NCBI GenBank assembly: GCA_014529385.2
Contig: CM043960.1
Span: 75,682,410-75,746,409 of the forward strand
DNA from: Adiantum capillus-veneris
Taxonomy: Eukaryota > Streptophyta > Polypodiopsida > Polypodiales > Pteridaceae
Length of the DNA stretch: 64,000 bases
Direction: 5' to 3'
How positions within the stretch are numbered: the stretch's first letter is position 1; each line of letters starts with the position of its first letter. Below the pieces are notes generated by a model. That model saw only the letters and a program-made list of their open reading frames with translations. It did no database searches and was not told the DNA's origin. The position numbers and the translations under genes are program-made. Of this stretch, positions 1 through 11,063 are shown one piece after another.

Positions 1-559
1 AATCTTTTAATATGGAGTGGGTGTGGGAGACAAAAGCAAAAGTAGAAAGTCACGGTGGGCGTGCGATACAGGATCGAAGAGCAAATTCTACATCCATGAT
101 GGAGCTTTGGACAACACACGAAGTTAGAATAGAGGAGGCTATGGAGCGTTCTCAAGGTGGCGATGATGGAGGTGCCCTTGACCTTGGAGTTGGCTATGAG
201 AGGCGAGATAGATTGCAAAGGCAATGTACAGAGAGAAAGCAAGGATGAATGTCCAAGCTATTTTTGGATTTAATGCGGCTTTAGAGGAAATGGATTCATC
301 ATTATCTTCAACTTAGATCTTTGTAGCAAATGCATTCAGTTTAATAAATAATTTATGCTATGGTTTATACTATGGTTTATTGATGCACTTGGTAAATGTT
401 GCTTCCTTTCACTCTTTGTTCCATCGCCATCCAATGTTCATAGTAGACGACGAAAGAAGATAGAGTCACTTTTTGTTCCACCCTCTATGTGAACAAATGG
501 GTGGCGGAAGTGTGCATTCTGTAACTCTTCCACGTGCAATATAATCTTTTGGAGTGTTT
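1..559. other. Unassigned leading stretch
   Basis: I see no supported gene here. The only long open frame (12-248, 78 codons) has no recognisable motif. An AATAAA-like signal lies near 343-348 after a T-rich stretch, so this could be the 3' end of a transcript that starts outside the window, but nothing confirms that. Confidence 0.3.
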
Positions 560-1399
560 CTTCCACCTCCTCAATGTGAACCCAGCCTTACTTAGAGCTT
601 TCCAACGCTGCCAAAAATTGATGATTTCTCCCCCCCTTTGGTGAGTTGCTCACCTTCAAATCTACTGCTAGTTCTGTTAATTCCCCAAGTTCTGCAGGTG
701 TTGGTGGATGTAGTGCTAGTGTGAGAGAAAATTATAAGAGATATTCTGCAGGTGTTGGTGAATGTAGTTCTACTGCTACAATCTTGCACTGCTCGGTCTC
801 AAGCTGCAGATCTGCTCGATTTTCACGGAGGCCTTCCCAAGCTCTGCACTGCCTAGAGGATTTTTACGCGATTTCCTGCTTGGTTGAACTCGCTCCCAAG
901 CCTTGCTTGAATCAAGCTCACGGATCTCCGATTCTCTCCCTTGATTACTCTCGAACTGCTAATTGACTGTCAGCTACTCGATTTTCCCTCTGTGGAGCTT
1001 CAAAGCTCTGCTTGAATCTCAACAAGATTCCTTCTTGAGCATAGGAAAGCTGCACACGCTGCCAAAGATTTCTTCCAAGCTTACAGAGTCTATTCTCTGC
1101 AGCTTTCAAGCTCTACATAGGAGTACATTTGCAGACCTTCCTCCCCTATTTCTCCAGAGATGCCAAGATACCTCTCAAGGTTCCCTTGAATCTCAAGCAA
1201 GGCTATGCACACCAATGGGGAAGCCAAGTTTCAAGATCCACCGGATCTCCTCCCGATGTGGTGATCCGCTCCGATCCGGTTTCTCCATGTCGGATCTAAG
1301 TAGCGCTCGATCCTCAAGCTCCCATGGCGCCGCCATAGCCGTCGAGCTCATCACAAGGCTGTCTGTGGCCGGATCTACCACCGTAGCTTTGATACCAGC
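560..1399 (-). mobile_element. Copia-type leader fragment with primer-binding site
   Basis: On the minus strand this lies just inside the LTR at 1400-1615. Positions 1386-1397 are the complement of TGGTATCAAAGC, a variant of the initiator-methionine tRNA primer site used by many plant copia elements. The rest is a non-coding leader rich in CAAGCTCTGC-like wording. No gag or pol follows, so this is a remnant. The long plus-strand frames across it look like shadows. The left edge is uncertain. Confidence 0.5.
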
Positions 1400-1615
1400 T
1401 GAAGAGTGCAGTGTGCACGGAATGCATGTGTGCGGTGCGGTGTGGTGTGTCTGCAGGTATAAGAGAAGGAGAGAATGCAAGGTGCTGTGCGGGTGGAGCA
1501 AGTCTCAAAGTGAGCTGCCCTTTATTCTCTGTATATGTACAAGAATAATGTTAGTGTGCGATCAGACACTGGACGTTCGGCTCCGGGCAAAGGCATAGCA
1601 CCTTTAACCCCAACA
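1400..1615 (-). repeat. Copia-type 5' LTR, minus strand
   Basis: A 216 bp unit. It begins TGAAGAG and ends ACCCCAACA on the plus strand, so it reads TGTTGGGG...TCA on the minus strand. The ends match those of the 192 bp LTRs of the copia elements at 3.6-16.5 kb, while the body differs, which suggests a sister family. A tRNA primer site abuts its left edge, marking it as a 5' LTR. No partner LTR was found. Confidence 0.6.
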
Positions 1616-1839
1616 ATAATGTGGTGCAAGCTATAATGTGATCAAAGGATGAGCACTCAAGTGAGGTGTGATACTCAAACTTGCAAACTTGTAGGGGTAT
1701 AAAGTGCATTAATGAGACTCCTCACCGATGCCCCAACGATATGCCTCACATGGTAGAGAATGAGAGCTCGGCCGAACGGAAGAAATAACGTGGATCACAC
1801 TCACTCAAGAAGATGGGCTCGAGCATGCAGTAATAACCA

Positions 1840-2180
1840 AGTGAGTGCGGTTCCCTTCGAGAAGAAGATGGTTTTGTAGTTTGGGGACACCATATGTGAT
1901 GTATTGTATGTAGCGTGAACCTCCATATCTCTCCCAAGTCGTGATACACTGATGATGTACCAAAGCCAAATTAATTCCCACGTGGTAGAACTAGTGAGAT
2001 CAATGGAGAGTACTAGAAACGGGCAACATATATGCTCTGATGTTTGTAGCGTAAACCTTGAGATCCCTCCCAAGCTGTGATACATTGACGACATAACAAA
2101 GTTGCATCTATAGATGATGTAGCAAAGCCACACTAAATCCCATGAGATCAACGGAGAGTAATGGAAATGGGCATCCCGAT
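1840..2180. repeat. Dispersed repeat in two imperfect tandem copies
   Basis: Two related blocks, about 1895-2035 and 2040-2175, share wording such as TGTAGCGTRAACCT, then CTCCCAAG, then GTGATACA, then GATCAAYGGAGAGTA. A third relative lies at about 36150-36270 (GAAGCGCGACC, then CTTCCAAGCTGTAATACATTG). It does not code. It may be an LTR piece of an unnamed element. The rest of 1616-2431 shows nothing I can identify. Confidence 0.45.
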
Positions 2181-2431
2181 GCGGATAGGCGGATGGAGAA
2201 AAGTTGTCTGGCTTGACTTAAGACTTAAGCCCCTCATGCCCTGTGACTCGAACTTGCATTGGCTTAGCCAGAGCCTCATGGCGTAACAATGCATAGTCCG
2301 TGTGTGGCCACCTTAGTTGCTTATATTTTGAACATGCCTGTGAGAACGTAAACTTGAAAATTAAAAGTAAACTCAAACACCCTCCCTTCAATCGCATAGA
2401 TTAACTAGATTAACTAGTTTTTTTGTGCCCC

Positions 2432-3144
2432 TTTTTTTTCTTTTGCAAAAATCACAATGGTGAGTGGATTATATTAATAGAACCAAGGCTATTACATATA
2501 TGCCATGCTCTTTACGAGCCACGACCACTTCAACAGATCCTAGATTTATCGGTTGATGGGGGAGCCACCCCTTGACCATAGATGAGCTCATACATTCACT
2601 TTTGCACGTCCATTAATGCGGCCCCCAAGGTCCTATTCCACTCCTCTAAGTTCTTTTGCTTTTTAATGGCAATGATCGTTACCCTGCTTTCTTGGACTAT
2701 CTTCACGAACTTAGCTACCTCTAGGGAGTTTTTGAAGATCCGACCATTCCTTGTCTTCCAAATGTGTTTAAAGTAGCAATACCTCACAATTTGTGTAGCA
2801 ATGAGCAGTGCATGTCTCTTGTCTTCCCTCTCAAGAAGAGATCGTTCTTGAAAAAACCTATTTTCCAGGTCTTTTGGACCCATTTGCAGATCTTGTCTGC
2901 AAGACCACAGATTGTCAGACACTGTCTCAACAGATGAGAAAGGTCTTTACAAGCCATTTTACATTGTAAGCATCTATCTGGACCAATTCCGTCAAGGGCT
3001 CTACTAACCAACAATCTTTCTATCCCACTGAGGCTAAACTCAAAAGCCAGTTGCTCAATTTCTTTCCAACAGCCTCTCTTGTAGTCCCATAATTGGCTTA
3101 TATGCCTAATACAAAGTTGTTCTTAACCTTCTTGGCATATAATC
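2432..3144 (-). mobile_element. 5'-truncated LINE, 3' end only
   Basis: Minus-strand reading gives the end of an L1-type ORF2: a C-x2-C zinc-finger-like zf-RVT region followed by HIWKTRNGRIF, the usual end of plant LINE ORF2. Frames shift between about 2784 and 2922, so it is dead. The 3' end reads ATAATCCACTCA, a short spacer, TTTTTGCAAAAG and an A-rich tail, seen as T's at 2432-2439. The 5' side stops against the tail of another LINE at 3145. Function would be reverse transcription of its own RNA; this copy cannot do it. Confidence 0.6.
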
Positions 3145-3240
3145 TTTTTTTTTTTTTGGGCAAAACTCAGAATGTTGAGTGGATTATATTAACCTTGGAT
3201 GTGGCATTGTCATTGCGATCGCTTGTTCTTCATTGAAGAC
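3145..3240 (-). mobile_element. LINE 3' tail of the same family
   Basis: T's at 3145-3157 followed by GGGCAAAACTCAGAATGTTG and GGATTATATTAA repeat the 3' end of the LINE fragment to the left. On the minus strand this is a LINE 3' terminus with a poly(A) tail. Only about 90 bp can be followed before the CA repeat. Confidence 0.5.

Positions 3241-3243
<3 letters not shown>

Positions 3244-3272
<29 letters not shown>
3244..3272. repeat. (CA)n microsatellite
   Basis: About 14 CA units, ending at 3272. Confidence 0.95.
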
Positions 3273-3275
<3 letters not shown>

Positions 3276-3283
3276 TTACAATG

Positions 3284-3378
3284 GGAAAGCTCTCTTGAAA
3301 AGAGAACGCAAAGTGCTGCCTTTATTGCTTAGATTTTGACTAGCAAGAACTAAACAATGTGCTCTATTTAGACCCCTA
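3284..3378. repeat. Dispersed repeat shared with 16729-16827
   Basis: GGGAAAGCTCTCTTGAAAAG, then TTTATTGCTTAG, then GCTCTATTTAGACC align in the same orientation with 16729-16827 at roughly 80 percent by eye. On the minus strand it carries a TATA-like TAAATAGAGC and an AATAAA, which resembles part of an LTR. The pair brackets the whole copia complex. Confidence 0.45.
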
Positions 3379-3485
3379 TCACACCAGTGCACTCGCCCCG
3401 ATATCATTTTGGTCGTGGCCATGGAAAAAGTTGTCACACTACGCTCATATTAAAAGAAAAACTGATAGGTTCCCAACCAACTAAT

Positions 3486-3568
3486 CGTGGCCCAGTGGTC
3501 AAGCGTTGCTTTCTTCGCTGACTGTCAGAGTTCAAAACCTGTGAAATATTTTCCCGCGATATTGCTTT
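3486..3568 (+). mobile_element. SINE-like head, split by a copia insertion
   Basis: A box-A-like GTGGCCCAGTGG (3487-3498) and a box-B-like GAGTTCAAAACC (3528-3539) are spaced about as in tRNA-derived plant SINEs. The body would continue after the copia complex at 16530, because the copia target site lies at 3564-3568. No A-rich tail was located, so the 3' limit is unknown. Confidence 0.4.
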
Positions 3569-3760
3569 TGAAGGAGTACGAGCGGAAGTGTGACGCGAGA
3601 GAGTGCGCGAGAAGAAGAGCACGACGATATGGTGAACTCGCTCTACTGTAATGTGTAGAGCATAGTGAGTTCTTATTAGGTTTTTACAAAAGAATATGTG
3701 TACATACCTGGCGGCCCGCCCACTCACCTGGGCGACCACATTGGGCTTTATACCCCAACA
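3569..3760 (-). repeat. 3' LTR of copia copy 1
   Basis: 192 bp, TGAAGGAGTACG to TACCCCAACA on the plus strand. It is followed by ACCTCCCACTT, which is the purine tract AAGTGGGAGGT on the minus strand. At two diagnostic sites it agrees with the LTR at 16338-16529 and not with the LTR at 9000-9191. Confidence 0.92.
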
Positions 3761-3849
3761 ACCTCCCACTTAAAGTCCAATGTGGTACTTTAAGTGTGAG
3801 AGAAGCTACTATACAAGCTAATATACAAGAGATGTAGAGAAGTGATGTA

Positions 3850-6800
3850 CTACCCTACACCTAACTGCTTGGGAAAATGCGCAAAGCTCTCTGAGGGAAG
3901 TCTTTTTGTAAGTAGATCAGAAGGATTTTCTGTGGTGTGAACTTTGACAAGCTGAAGTTGCTTATCCTCGAGCATTTCCCTGATGAAATGATACTTCACA
4001 TCCACATGCTTTGTCTTTGAGTGATAAACTGGATTGCGAGCCAATTGTATAGCACTTTGACTATCACAATATAACACAGGCATCTCTTCTTTGATTCCCA
4101 AATCTGTTACTAGTCGATTAAGCCAAATTGATTCTTTGCATGCCTCTGATGCTGCAACATATTCAGCCTCTGTAGTAGACTGAGTAACACAATCTTGTAA
4201 TCTAGAACGCCATGATACTGCTCCACCAGCCAATGTAAAGACGTACCCTGACGTAGACCTTCGGTTCTGTAAGTCACCTGCATAATCTGAGTCTGTAAAA
4301 CCCTTTACACTTAGCTCCTGACTCCCATAGCATATATGCATACTCTTTGTAGCTTTCAGGTATCTCAATATTCCTTTCACTGCCTCCCAATGTTTCTTGC
4401 CTGGGTTTGACATGTATCGACTTACTACTCCAACTGCAAATGCAATGTTTGGGCGAGTAGCAATCATTGCATACATTAAACTACCCACTGCAGACGCATA
4501 TGGAATCTTATCCATTTCAGCCCGTTCTTCCTCAGACACAGGACAATCTTGTTTGCTAAGTTTCACATATGGTGGCAATGGAACACTCAATGCCTTTCCC
4601 TTCTCCATATTGAAACGTTGCAAAACCTTGTCAATATACTCTGTTTGAGATAACCAAATCAACTTCTTTGATCTGTCTCTCTCAATGCGCATACCAAGTA
4701 TATGACTTGCCTCACCCATGTCCTTCATGTCAAGCGATTTTGCCATCTTTGACTTCAAAGCTAAAATTTCTTCCAAGTGCTTGCCAACAATCAACATGTC
4801 ATCCACATACAAAATAAGGATCAGCCAACTGCCATCCTTAGCCTTCTTTGTATATAGACAGTGATCGAACTCACTGCGTTTGTAGCCTTGAGAAAGCATA
4901 AACTTGTGGAACTTATGGTACCATGCCCTCGGTGATTGTTTTAAGCCATAAAGACTCTTTAACAACTGGCATACCAAATCTTCCTTGCCTTTCTCAACAA
5001 ACCCTTCTGGCTACTGCATGTAAATTTCCACATCTAAATCACCATGCAAGAACGCTGTCTTGACATCCATTTGGTGCAACACCAAATATAATATGGCAAC
5101 CAATGCAAGAAAGCATCTCAATGTAGTCATCTTGACCACCGAAGAGAAGACTTCATCAAAGTCAATGCCTTGTTCTTGCTTAAAGCCCTTGGCAACAAGC
5201 CTTGCTTTGTACTTGGCTGACTATCATGAGCGGTGATCTTATACCTGTAAACCCATTTACAAGGTAGAGCCTTTTTGCCCTGTGGTAATTTAACTAGCTT
5301 CCATGTCTGGTTTTTATGCAGAGCTGTCATCTCTGACTGCATGGGCAATTGCCAATTCTCGGAGTCCTTCATTTGCACTGATTCCTTGTAACATGAAGGC
5401 TCATTGCAATCAGTCAACATGACATAGTTCATAGATGGAACAAACCTATCAGGAGGTCGCGTGATACGTCCAGATCTACGCACAATAGGTGGCTCAGGCT
5501 CAGCCACAACCTGTCGTTCCAATCTATCCTATCCTTGCTCCTCTTGAGCCCTGACATTTTGTCTTGCACGTGCAGGTCCATCTTCTTGGAAGACAACTCT
5601 TCTAATCTCCTCAACCCTCTCTGGTTTAGAATGATATTTGGATTCATTAAAGTGAACATCATTGCTGCAGACAACCTTTTTGGATTCGGGATCCCAAAGT
5701 CTGTACCCCATCTCACCAGAATTACCATAGCCTAGAAAGATGCACTTTCTACTCTTTGGCTCAAGTTTGTTCCTAAATTCCTTTGGAACGTGAGTATATG
5801 CCTCACAGCCAAAGACTCTGAGATGCTTGTATGAGGGCATTTTGCCTGACCATACCATCCCTGGCACTGAATCCTTCTGCAAAACCTTGCTAGGAGATCT
5901 ATTTACAAGATGAACAGCTGTTGATACAGCTTCAGCCCAAAACCCATTTGGCAGTTGTGCATTAGACAACATACTTCTGACCTTCTCTTGTATGTTCCTA
6001 TTCATCCTCTCAGCAACACCATTTTGAGGAGGATTGTAAGGAGCAGTAAGTTCACGTTTTATACCTTTTGACTCACAAAAGTCCTGAAAGGCCTTTGAAA
6101 CATACTCTCCACCATTGTCAGTGCGTAACCATTTAAGCTTCTTGCCACTCTGATTCTCCACAAGTGTCACAAACGTTTTGAAAACACTAAACGCTTCATC
6201 CTTGTGCTTGAGAAAGTAAACCCATACTTTCCTCGAGTAATCATCTATAAATGTCATAAAGTAAGAAGCTCCCCCTAGAGATAGGTTAGGCATAGGTCCA
6301 CACAAATCACTATGAACAAGTGCCAACTGTGTATCTCTTCTACTGCTTCTATGCTTATGTGGCTGCTGTGTTTGCTTACCATACAGACAATGTTCACAAA
6401 ATTCAAAATCATTGAATGAAAAGCCAGGAAAATAACCAGAACGAGACAAGATTTCCATTCCCTTCTTGGACATATGTCCTAACCGGCTATGCCACAAAGA
6501 AACGTTCAGCTGCTCGGTTACATTGATTACATTTTTAGAGACATTTGATACATAAATCATGTAAAGTCCTCCAGACTTTACTCCATGTGCTACTGTCATA
6601 GAACCCTTGGATATCTTCCACATGTTCTGTCCAAAAGTGGTGACGTAGCCAGCATCATCAAGTAAACCTGTGTTGATCAAGCTCTTTGTAATTGCGGGAA
6701 CATGTCTCACATTCTTCAGGGTGAAAGAAGAGCCATTCTGAAACTTCAATTGAACATCTCCAACACCTAAGATCTCACATGTCTGCCCATTGCCTAGCCG

Positions 6801-7805
6801 AACATGATCTTTAGTGGTCACATAAGAGGTAAACCACTCCTTGTTTGGAGACACATGAAGTGATGCCCCTGAGTCTATAATCCAGTCACTCAGTGCATTT
6901 CCATCAGATGCTGTAAGAAGAGCTGAGTCCATTGTATTCTTCAAGAAGTAGATGTCTCCTGACACTAGACTGTCATCCTCTGCAACAGTGTTCACTGAGG
7001 ACTTGTTCTTCTCACCATGGTCTTCAGCTTTCTCTTTGCCTTTTTCTGCTTTCCATTCTCTGCAGTCTCTTTTCATGTGACCCTTCTTGCCACAATGGTA
7101 GCATTCTATGTCACTCTTGCCTTTAGCACTGCGGGACTTGCTACGAGACTGATTCCTCTTTCCACCTTTGTACTTTTCTTTGGTCCTTCCCCTGACAACT
7201 AAGGCTGTTCCTTTGCCTTTGTCCATTGTCTTTCTATTGGTTTCTTCAGTAAGCAGACTTCCTTCTACACCTGCTATGTTCAAACCATCTGGAGGTGCAG
7301 AATTACTCAAAGCTGTGCGAAAAGTGTCCCAACTTTCCGGCAATGTGATCAACAGGAACATAGCTCTAACAGGTTCATCAAACTTGACACCTTGAGCCGA
7401 CAACTGACTATAGATTGTGTTGAATTCATTCAGATGATTGGACATAGGTGTCCCTTCTTTCATCTTCAAGTCAACAAGCTTCTTAAGCCAGTATACCTGT
7501 GAAGCTGCACTCTGCTTCTCATAAAGATCACTCAGCTTTAACCATGCTTGATAAGCCGACATCTCGTCTGCTACATTGAAGTAAACGCTTTCTGCCAAAG
7601 TCAACATAATGGTAGAAAGTGCCAATTCATCCATTTCGCTCCATTCATCTTCGTCCATATCTTCTAGTTTTATCCCCTTGAGCTTTATAGGTTTTATCTG
7701 CTTCTTTTGTACCAACACGTGCCAAATCTGTTGCTTCCACAATGGGAAATTGGTTCCATCCAGCTTCTTGATATTGTAAAGAGCAGTGTCTTGTGATCCA
7801 GCCAT
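3850..7805 (-). pseudogene. Copia gag-pol region, broken
   Basis: Minus-strand gag, CCHC knuckle, aspartic protease, integrase, reverse transcriptase and RNase H can all be recognised in the usual copia order. The start (MAGSQDTALYNIKKLDG) is the same as in copy 2. This is a fossil of the enzyme set that copies the element through RNA and inserts it. It is close in sequence to the whole-looking copy at 11064-15044. It has about two or three breaks and is not expected to work. Confidence 0.9.
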
Positions 7806-8999
7806 AGCTACGCTTCACAGTAGTTTACTTTCCTGGGAAAAATTCGGCAGAGTTTCCCCTGTAAACTGACCTCTGAACCAATATCAACCTGTCAAATGAA
7901 CCAAGAAAGCTTCAGATTCTGGATAAATTTCGGCAGAGTCTCCTTTGTAAAATGGCTCTGGTGTACTCAAAAACAGACCAAAAAATAGCTCAAAAAACAC
8001 TGTCTCTTTGACACTGTAAGCTGCGGGTAAACCTGTCCTGCACTTGTACTGTCTCTCACTGTCCTTTCACTGTCCTGTAAAAATAGCTCAAAAAACACTG
8101 TCTCTCTGACACTGTAAGCTGCGGGTAAACCTGTCCTGCACTTGTACTGTCTCTCACTGTCCTGTCACTGTCCTGTAAGCATAGACTGTGACAATGCCTC
8201 AACGGCAGTAAAGCAAAGATGCAATCCCAATTGTCTAACTCACAGTCAATACATCCTAGCTGCCTATCTAAGGGTGCTCGAGGGATCGCTCCAAGACCTG
8301 TATCACCGAAAGGATCTCAACATTCGAGAATCCCCCAGTTCAATAAAACCTCACTCGACCCTCAACAAAGGCTACAGTAAATCTGACAGTACATAGACTT
8401 CCCACAAAGTCATACATCCACAAATTTCCCACTATATGCAGTAACCACTGCGACGGTTGTTTGCTGCGTGACTCACAGCCAGCAAACCCTCAACAGACAT
8501 ACATCATATCTGACAATACATCCCATGTGGAAGTACCTGCAATGTCAGGATGAAATCTGGAATATCAAGCAGCAAACACAAGCTACCTGATGAACTAGTG
8601 GATGTCGCCTACAGTCTGTGTGTAGATGCACCCGTGTCGTATGTGACACGCCTCCAAGAACTGTGAGTCGTCCTTCGATGTGTAGACAGCCACAAATCAA
8701 CACTCTGGGAGTGTCGATATCCTCAGCACCTGCAGTCGTAGGCCGTAAACCCCAAATTTGCAGAGTCGGATCTGCACCCGCTGAGACCACGTAGTCGAAA
8801 ATGGTGCGTAGAACTTTGTCGAAGCCGAACGGTGATCGAGATGACCTCTGAATGAAATTCTGACAACACTGAGCCCTTCGACCTCGCCCACGAGATTTGG
8901 GGCCGTGTCTTCGCCTGTCGAATTTCACTCCAATCTGAGTTGGTGACTCTAGCCTCCTGCAATGCTGCCCCGAGCCTCGATCTGAGCTCTGATACCAGT
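7806..8999 (-). other. Copia copy 1 leader with 98 bp tandem repeat
   Basis: Non-coding 5' leader between gag and the 5' LTR. Positions 7981-8078 and 8079-8176 are near-identical 98 bp direct copies. The complement of TGGTATCAGAGC lies at about 8986-8997, next to the LTR, and is the primer site. Short frames here are not supported as genes. Confidence 0.75.
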
Positions 9000-9191
9000 T
9001 GAAGGAGTACGAGCGGAAGTGCGACGCGAGAGAGAGTGCGAGAAGAAGAGCACGACAATATGGTGAACTCGCTCTACTGTAATGTGTAGAGCATAGTGAG
9101 TTCTTATTAGGTTTTTACAAAAGAATATGTGCACATACCTGGCGGCCCGCCCACTTACTTGGGCGACCACATTGGGCTTTATACCCCAACA
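9000..9191 (-). repeat. 5' LTR of copia copy 1
   Basis: 192 bp with the same ends as the 3' LTR. It shares two diagnostic bases with the LTR at 10783-10974, not with its present partner at 3569. It is followed by five A's (9192-9196). Confidence 0.92.
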
Positions 9192-10782
9192 AAAAACCGC
9201 CCCCAAAAAGCCCTCCTAGGGCGCGTGCATGCACCCCTCCTTTTGGCCGCTCTGTCTATTTTTAGACTCCCTCTTTGCATGTGATTCACCCCTTCACGGG
9301 CTTGCCTTGTCCTCCAAGATTAGCATGAACCCCTTTTCCCAAGCGGGGCACAGACGGTGCCGTCAATGCACCCCACGCTTGTCCTCAAAAATATGCGGCC
9401 CCTACAGGCGTGTGCAACCACCCCAATCGGGCCCGACACATCATCATCTCTTTGCTCACGCCACCCGTGGGTGCCACCAAGAAACACCAACCAAGCCAGC
9501 GCCACCCTATTGCGCCAAAAAACGCCTCACACCTCCTCGCACAGCCGCGAGCAGCACCGCAGACGCCACCCACTACACCTACAGGCAGATCCGCCATAGC
9601 CTGTAAGCACTCAAGAAACTTTGATAGCTTGAAAAATTGGTTGCCTTTCACCCTAGTGGCAAACTCTAACTATTTCCAACATGCTTCAAACTGCTCAAGA
9701 AAAACAAAAAAATCCTTACTTACGTCTTGGCGAACTGCTTTCAGCTTTGCACCAACCTCTGTCGGGGTGATCACTTCTTGAAACCGCTCCAAAAACTGCC
9801 TTTGCAATTCCTGCCATGAACCTCAACCATCTGTCTTCAAATCATCATACCATACCTTTGCCCGTCCGTGCATCAGCAGCAACATTGTCTGCAGCTTTTT
9901 TGCATCCGTCAACATACGCAGCGATAGCATCCATAATTCAAAATATGCTAACCAATCTTTAGGGTCTTCAACACCTGTAAATATGGGGCCAAAGCTTGGC
10001 TCCATCATCTTTGATATCTTCAAACACAACCGCCAAAAAGATTGACCATCCGCCAACTGCTTGTCGATTTTCAAACACGTGCCTTCAACCTTCAAATTAG
10101 AGCATCAGCACTCCTTAGTGGGGGCACCAGAAGATAGATGGGGGGGAAGAAGAACACACCCGGAACCCAAACAACTTGCCTCTCTATAGCCGAGGATAAT
10201 CACTTCACCCCGATCCACTAGAGTTCACCTTCAAAACTCGCAGAATTGACAGCAATCCACATCGATCCGACTCATTTACTATCGTACCACAACACACACC
10301 GCTCTCTCTTTCTCTCTCACACATAGAGGCCCGGGGAGGTACACACATCTCCAACACCGACACCGGATTAACGGAACAGAGCAAAGAGAAGAAGGGGGGA
10401 AAAAGGGAGGAAATGACACCAGAAATAGATAGGATCTGCTCCAATTATGGCAAAAAACTTCATCTACACAATCATCAAACACTGCTACAACCAATCCGCC
10501 AATTCTACATCGACAAGTACGAAACACCTTGGCAATCCACAGCCTTGCCTCCATGCTGCTCTCCTTATTGAGAGCGACCAGAAAAAAAAACCCTGCAAGT
10601 CGTCTTCAACAACTTCTTTTGAAACTCCACACTCAAGCTCTGCCTCCTTCGACTCCAAAAGGCCAAGAACTCTTGTCTTGAGCAAAAAAGTCCACCTCAA
10701 GGTGCCAAAACCGGCCCCTTCTTCTTCCTCCTTGGCTCTCCCCAAGAGATCCCTCAAACTGCCCTAGCCGTCTTCCAAAAAA
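9192..10782. other. Spacer between the two copia copies
   Basis: A 1.59 kb segment flanked on both sides by copia LTRs and starting and ending with AAAAA. It holds a minus-strand Ty3/gypsy gag relic with its leader (about 9610-10450). About 9200-9600 and 10450-10777 are unassigned. The joined ends would read TCTTCCA, AAAAA, CCGCCCCC, which fits the two sides having once been continuous around a copia insertion. Confidence 0.6.
9610..10450 (-). mobile_element. Ty3/gypsy gag and leader relic
   Basis: Minus-strand peptide around 9823-10095 has the plant retrotransposon gag pattern (FTGVEDPKDWLAYFE, then HGRAKVWYDDL). The leader right of it, near 10130-10390, matches the leader at about 62825-63184 (GAACACACCC, TTGCCTCTCT, TCCACTAGA, TTCACCTTCAAAAC), so both are relics of one family. 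No pol region is present here. It is broken. Confidence 0.55.
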
Positions 10783-10974
10783 TGAAGGAGTACGAGCGAA
10801 AGTGCGACGCGAGAGAGAGTGCAATAAGAAGAGCACGACGATATGGTGAACTCGCTCTACTGTAATGTGTAGAGCATAGTGAGTTCTTATTAGGTTTTTA
10901 CAAAAGAATATGTGTACATACCTGGCGGCCCGCCCACTTACCTGGGCAACCACATTGGGCTTTATACCCCAACA
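10783..10974 (-). repeat. 3' LTR of copia copy 2
   Basis: 192 bp, TGAAGGAG to CCCCAACA on the plus strand, followed by the complement of a purine tract. Its closest diagnostic match is the LTR at 9000-9191. Confidence 0.92.
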
Positions 10975-11063
10975 ACCTCCCACTTAAAGTCCAATGTGGT
11001 ACTTTAAGTGTGAGAGAAGCTACTATACAAGCTGATATACAAGAGATGTAGAGAAGTGATGTA

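Larger units (their letters stand above)
3569..9191 (-). mobile_element. Copia LTR retrotransposon, copy 1 (broken)
   Basis: A minus-strand Ty1/copia element, Tork/TNT1-like by gag and pol wording. Parts in element order: 5' LTR 9000-9191, primer site for initiator-Met tRNA (about 8985-8997), leader, gag-pol region about 7805-3850, purine tract at 3761-3771 and 3' LTR 3569-3760. The coding region is broken by about two or three breaks. Left flank is GCTTT (3564-3568) and right flank is AAAAA (9192-9196), so it lacks its own matching target duplication; both match the next copia copy crosswise. LTRs differ at about 7 of 192 sites by eye, so the copy is fairly young. Confidence 0.9.

Noticed and set aside
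12-248. 78-codon plus-strand frame as a gene
   Set aside because: No motif, no supporting context; the length is within chance.
646-1598. Long plus-strand frames (106 and 211 codons)
   Set aside because: They overlie a minus-strand copia leader and LTR; the composition is that of the leader.
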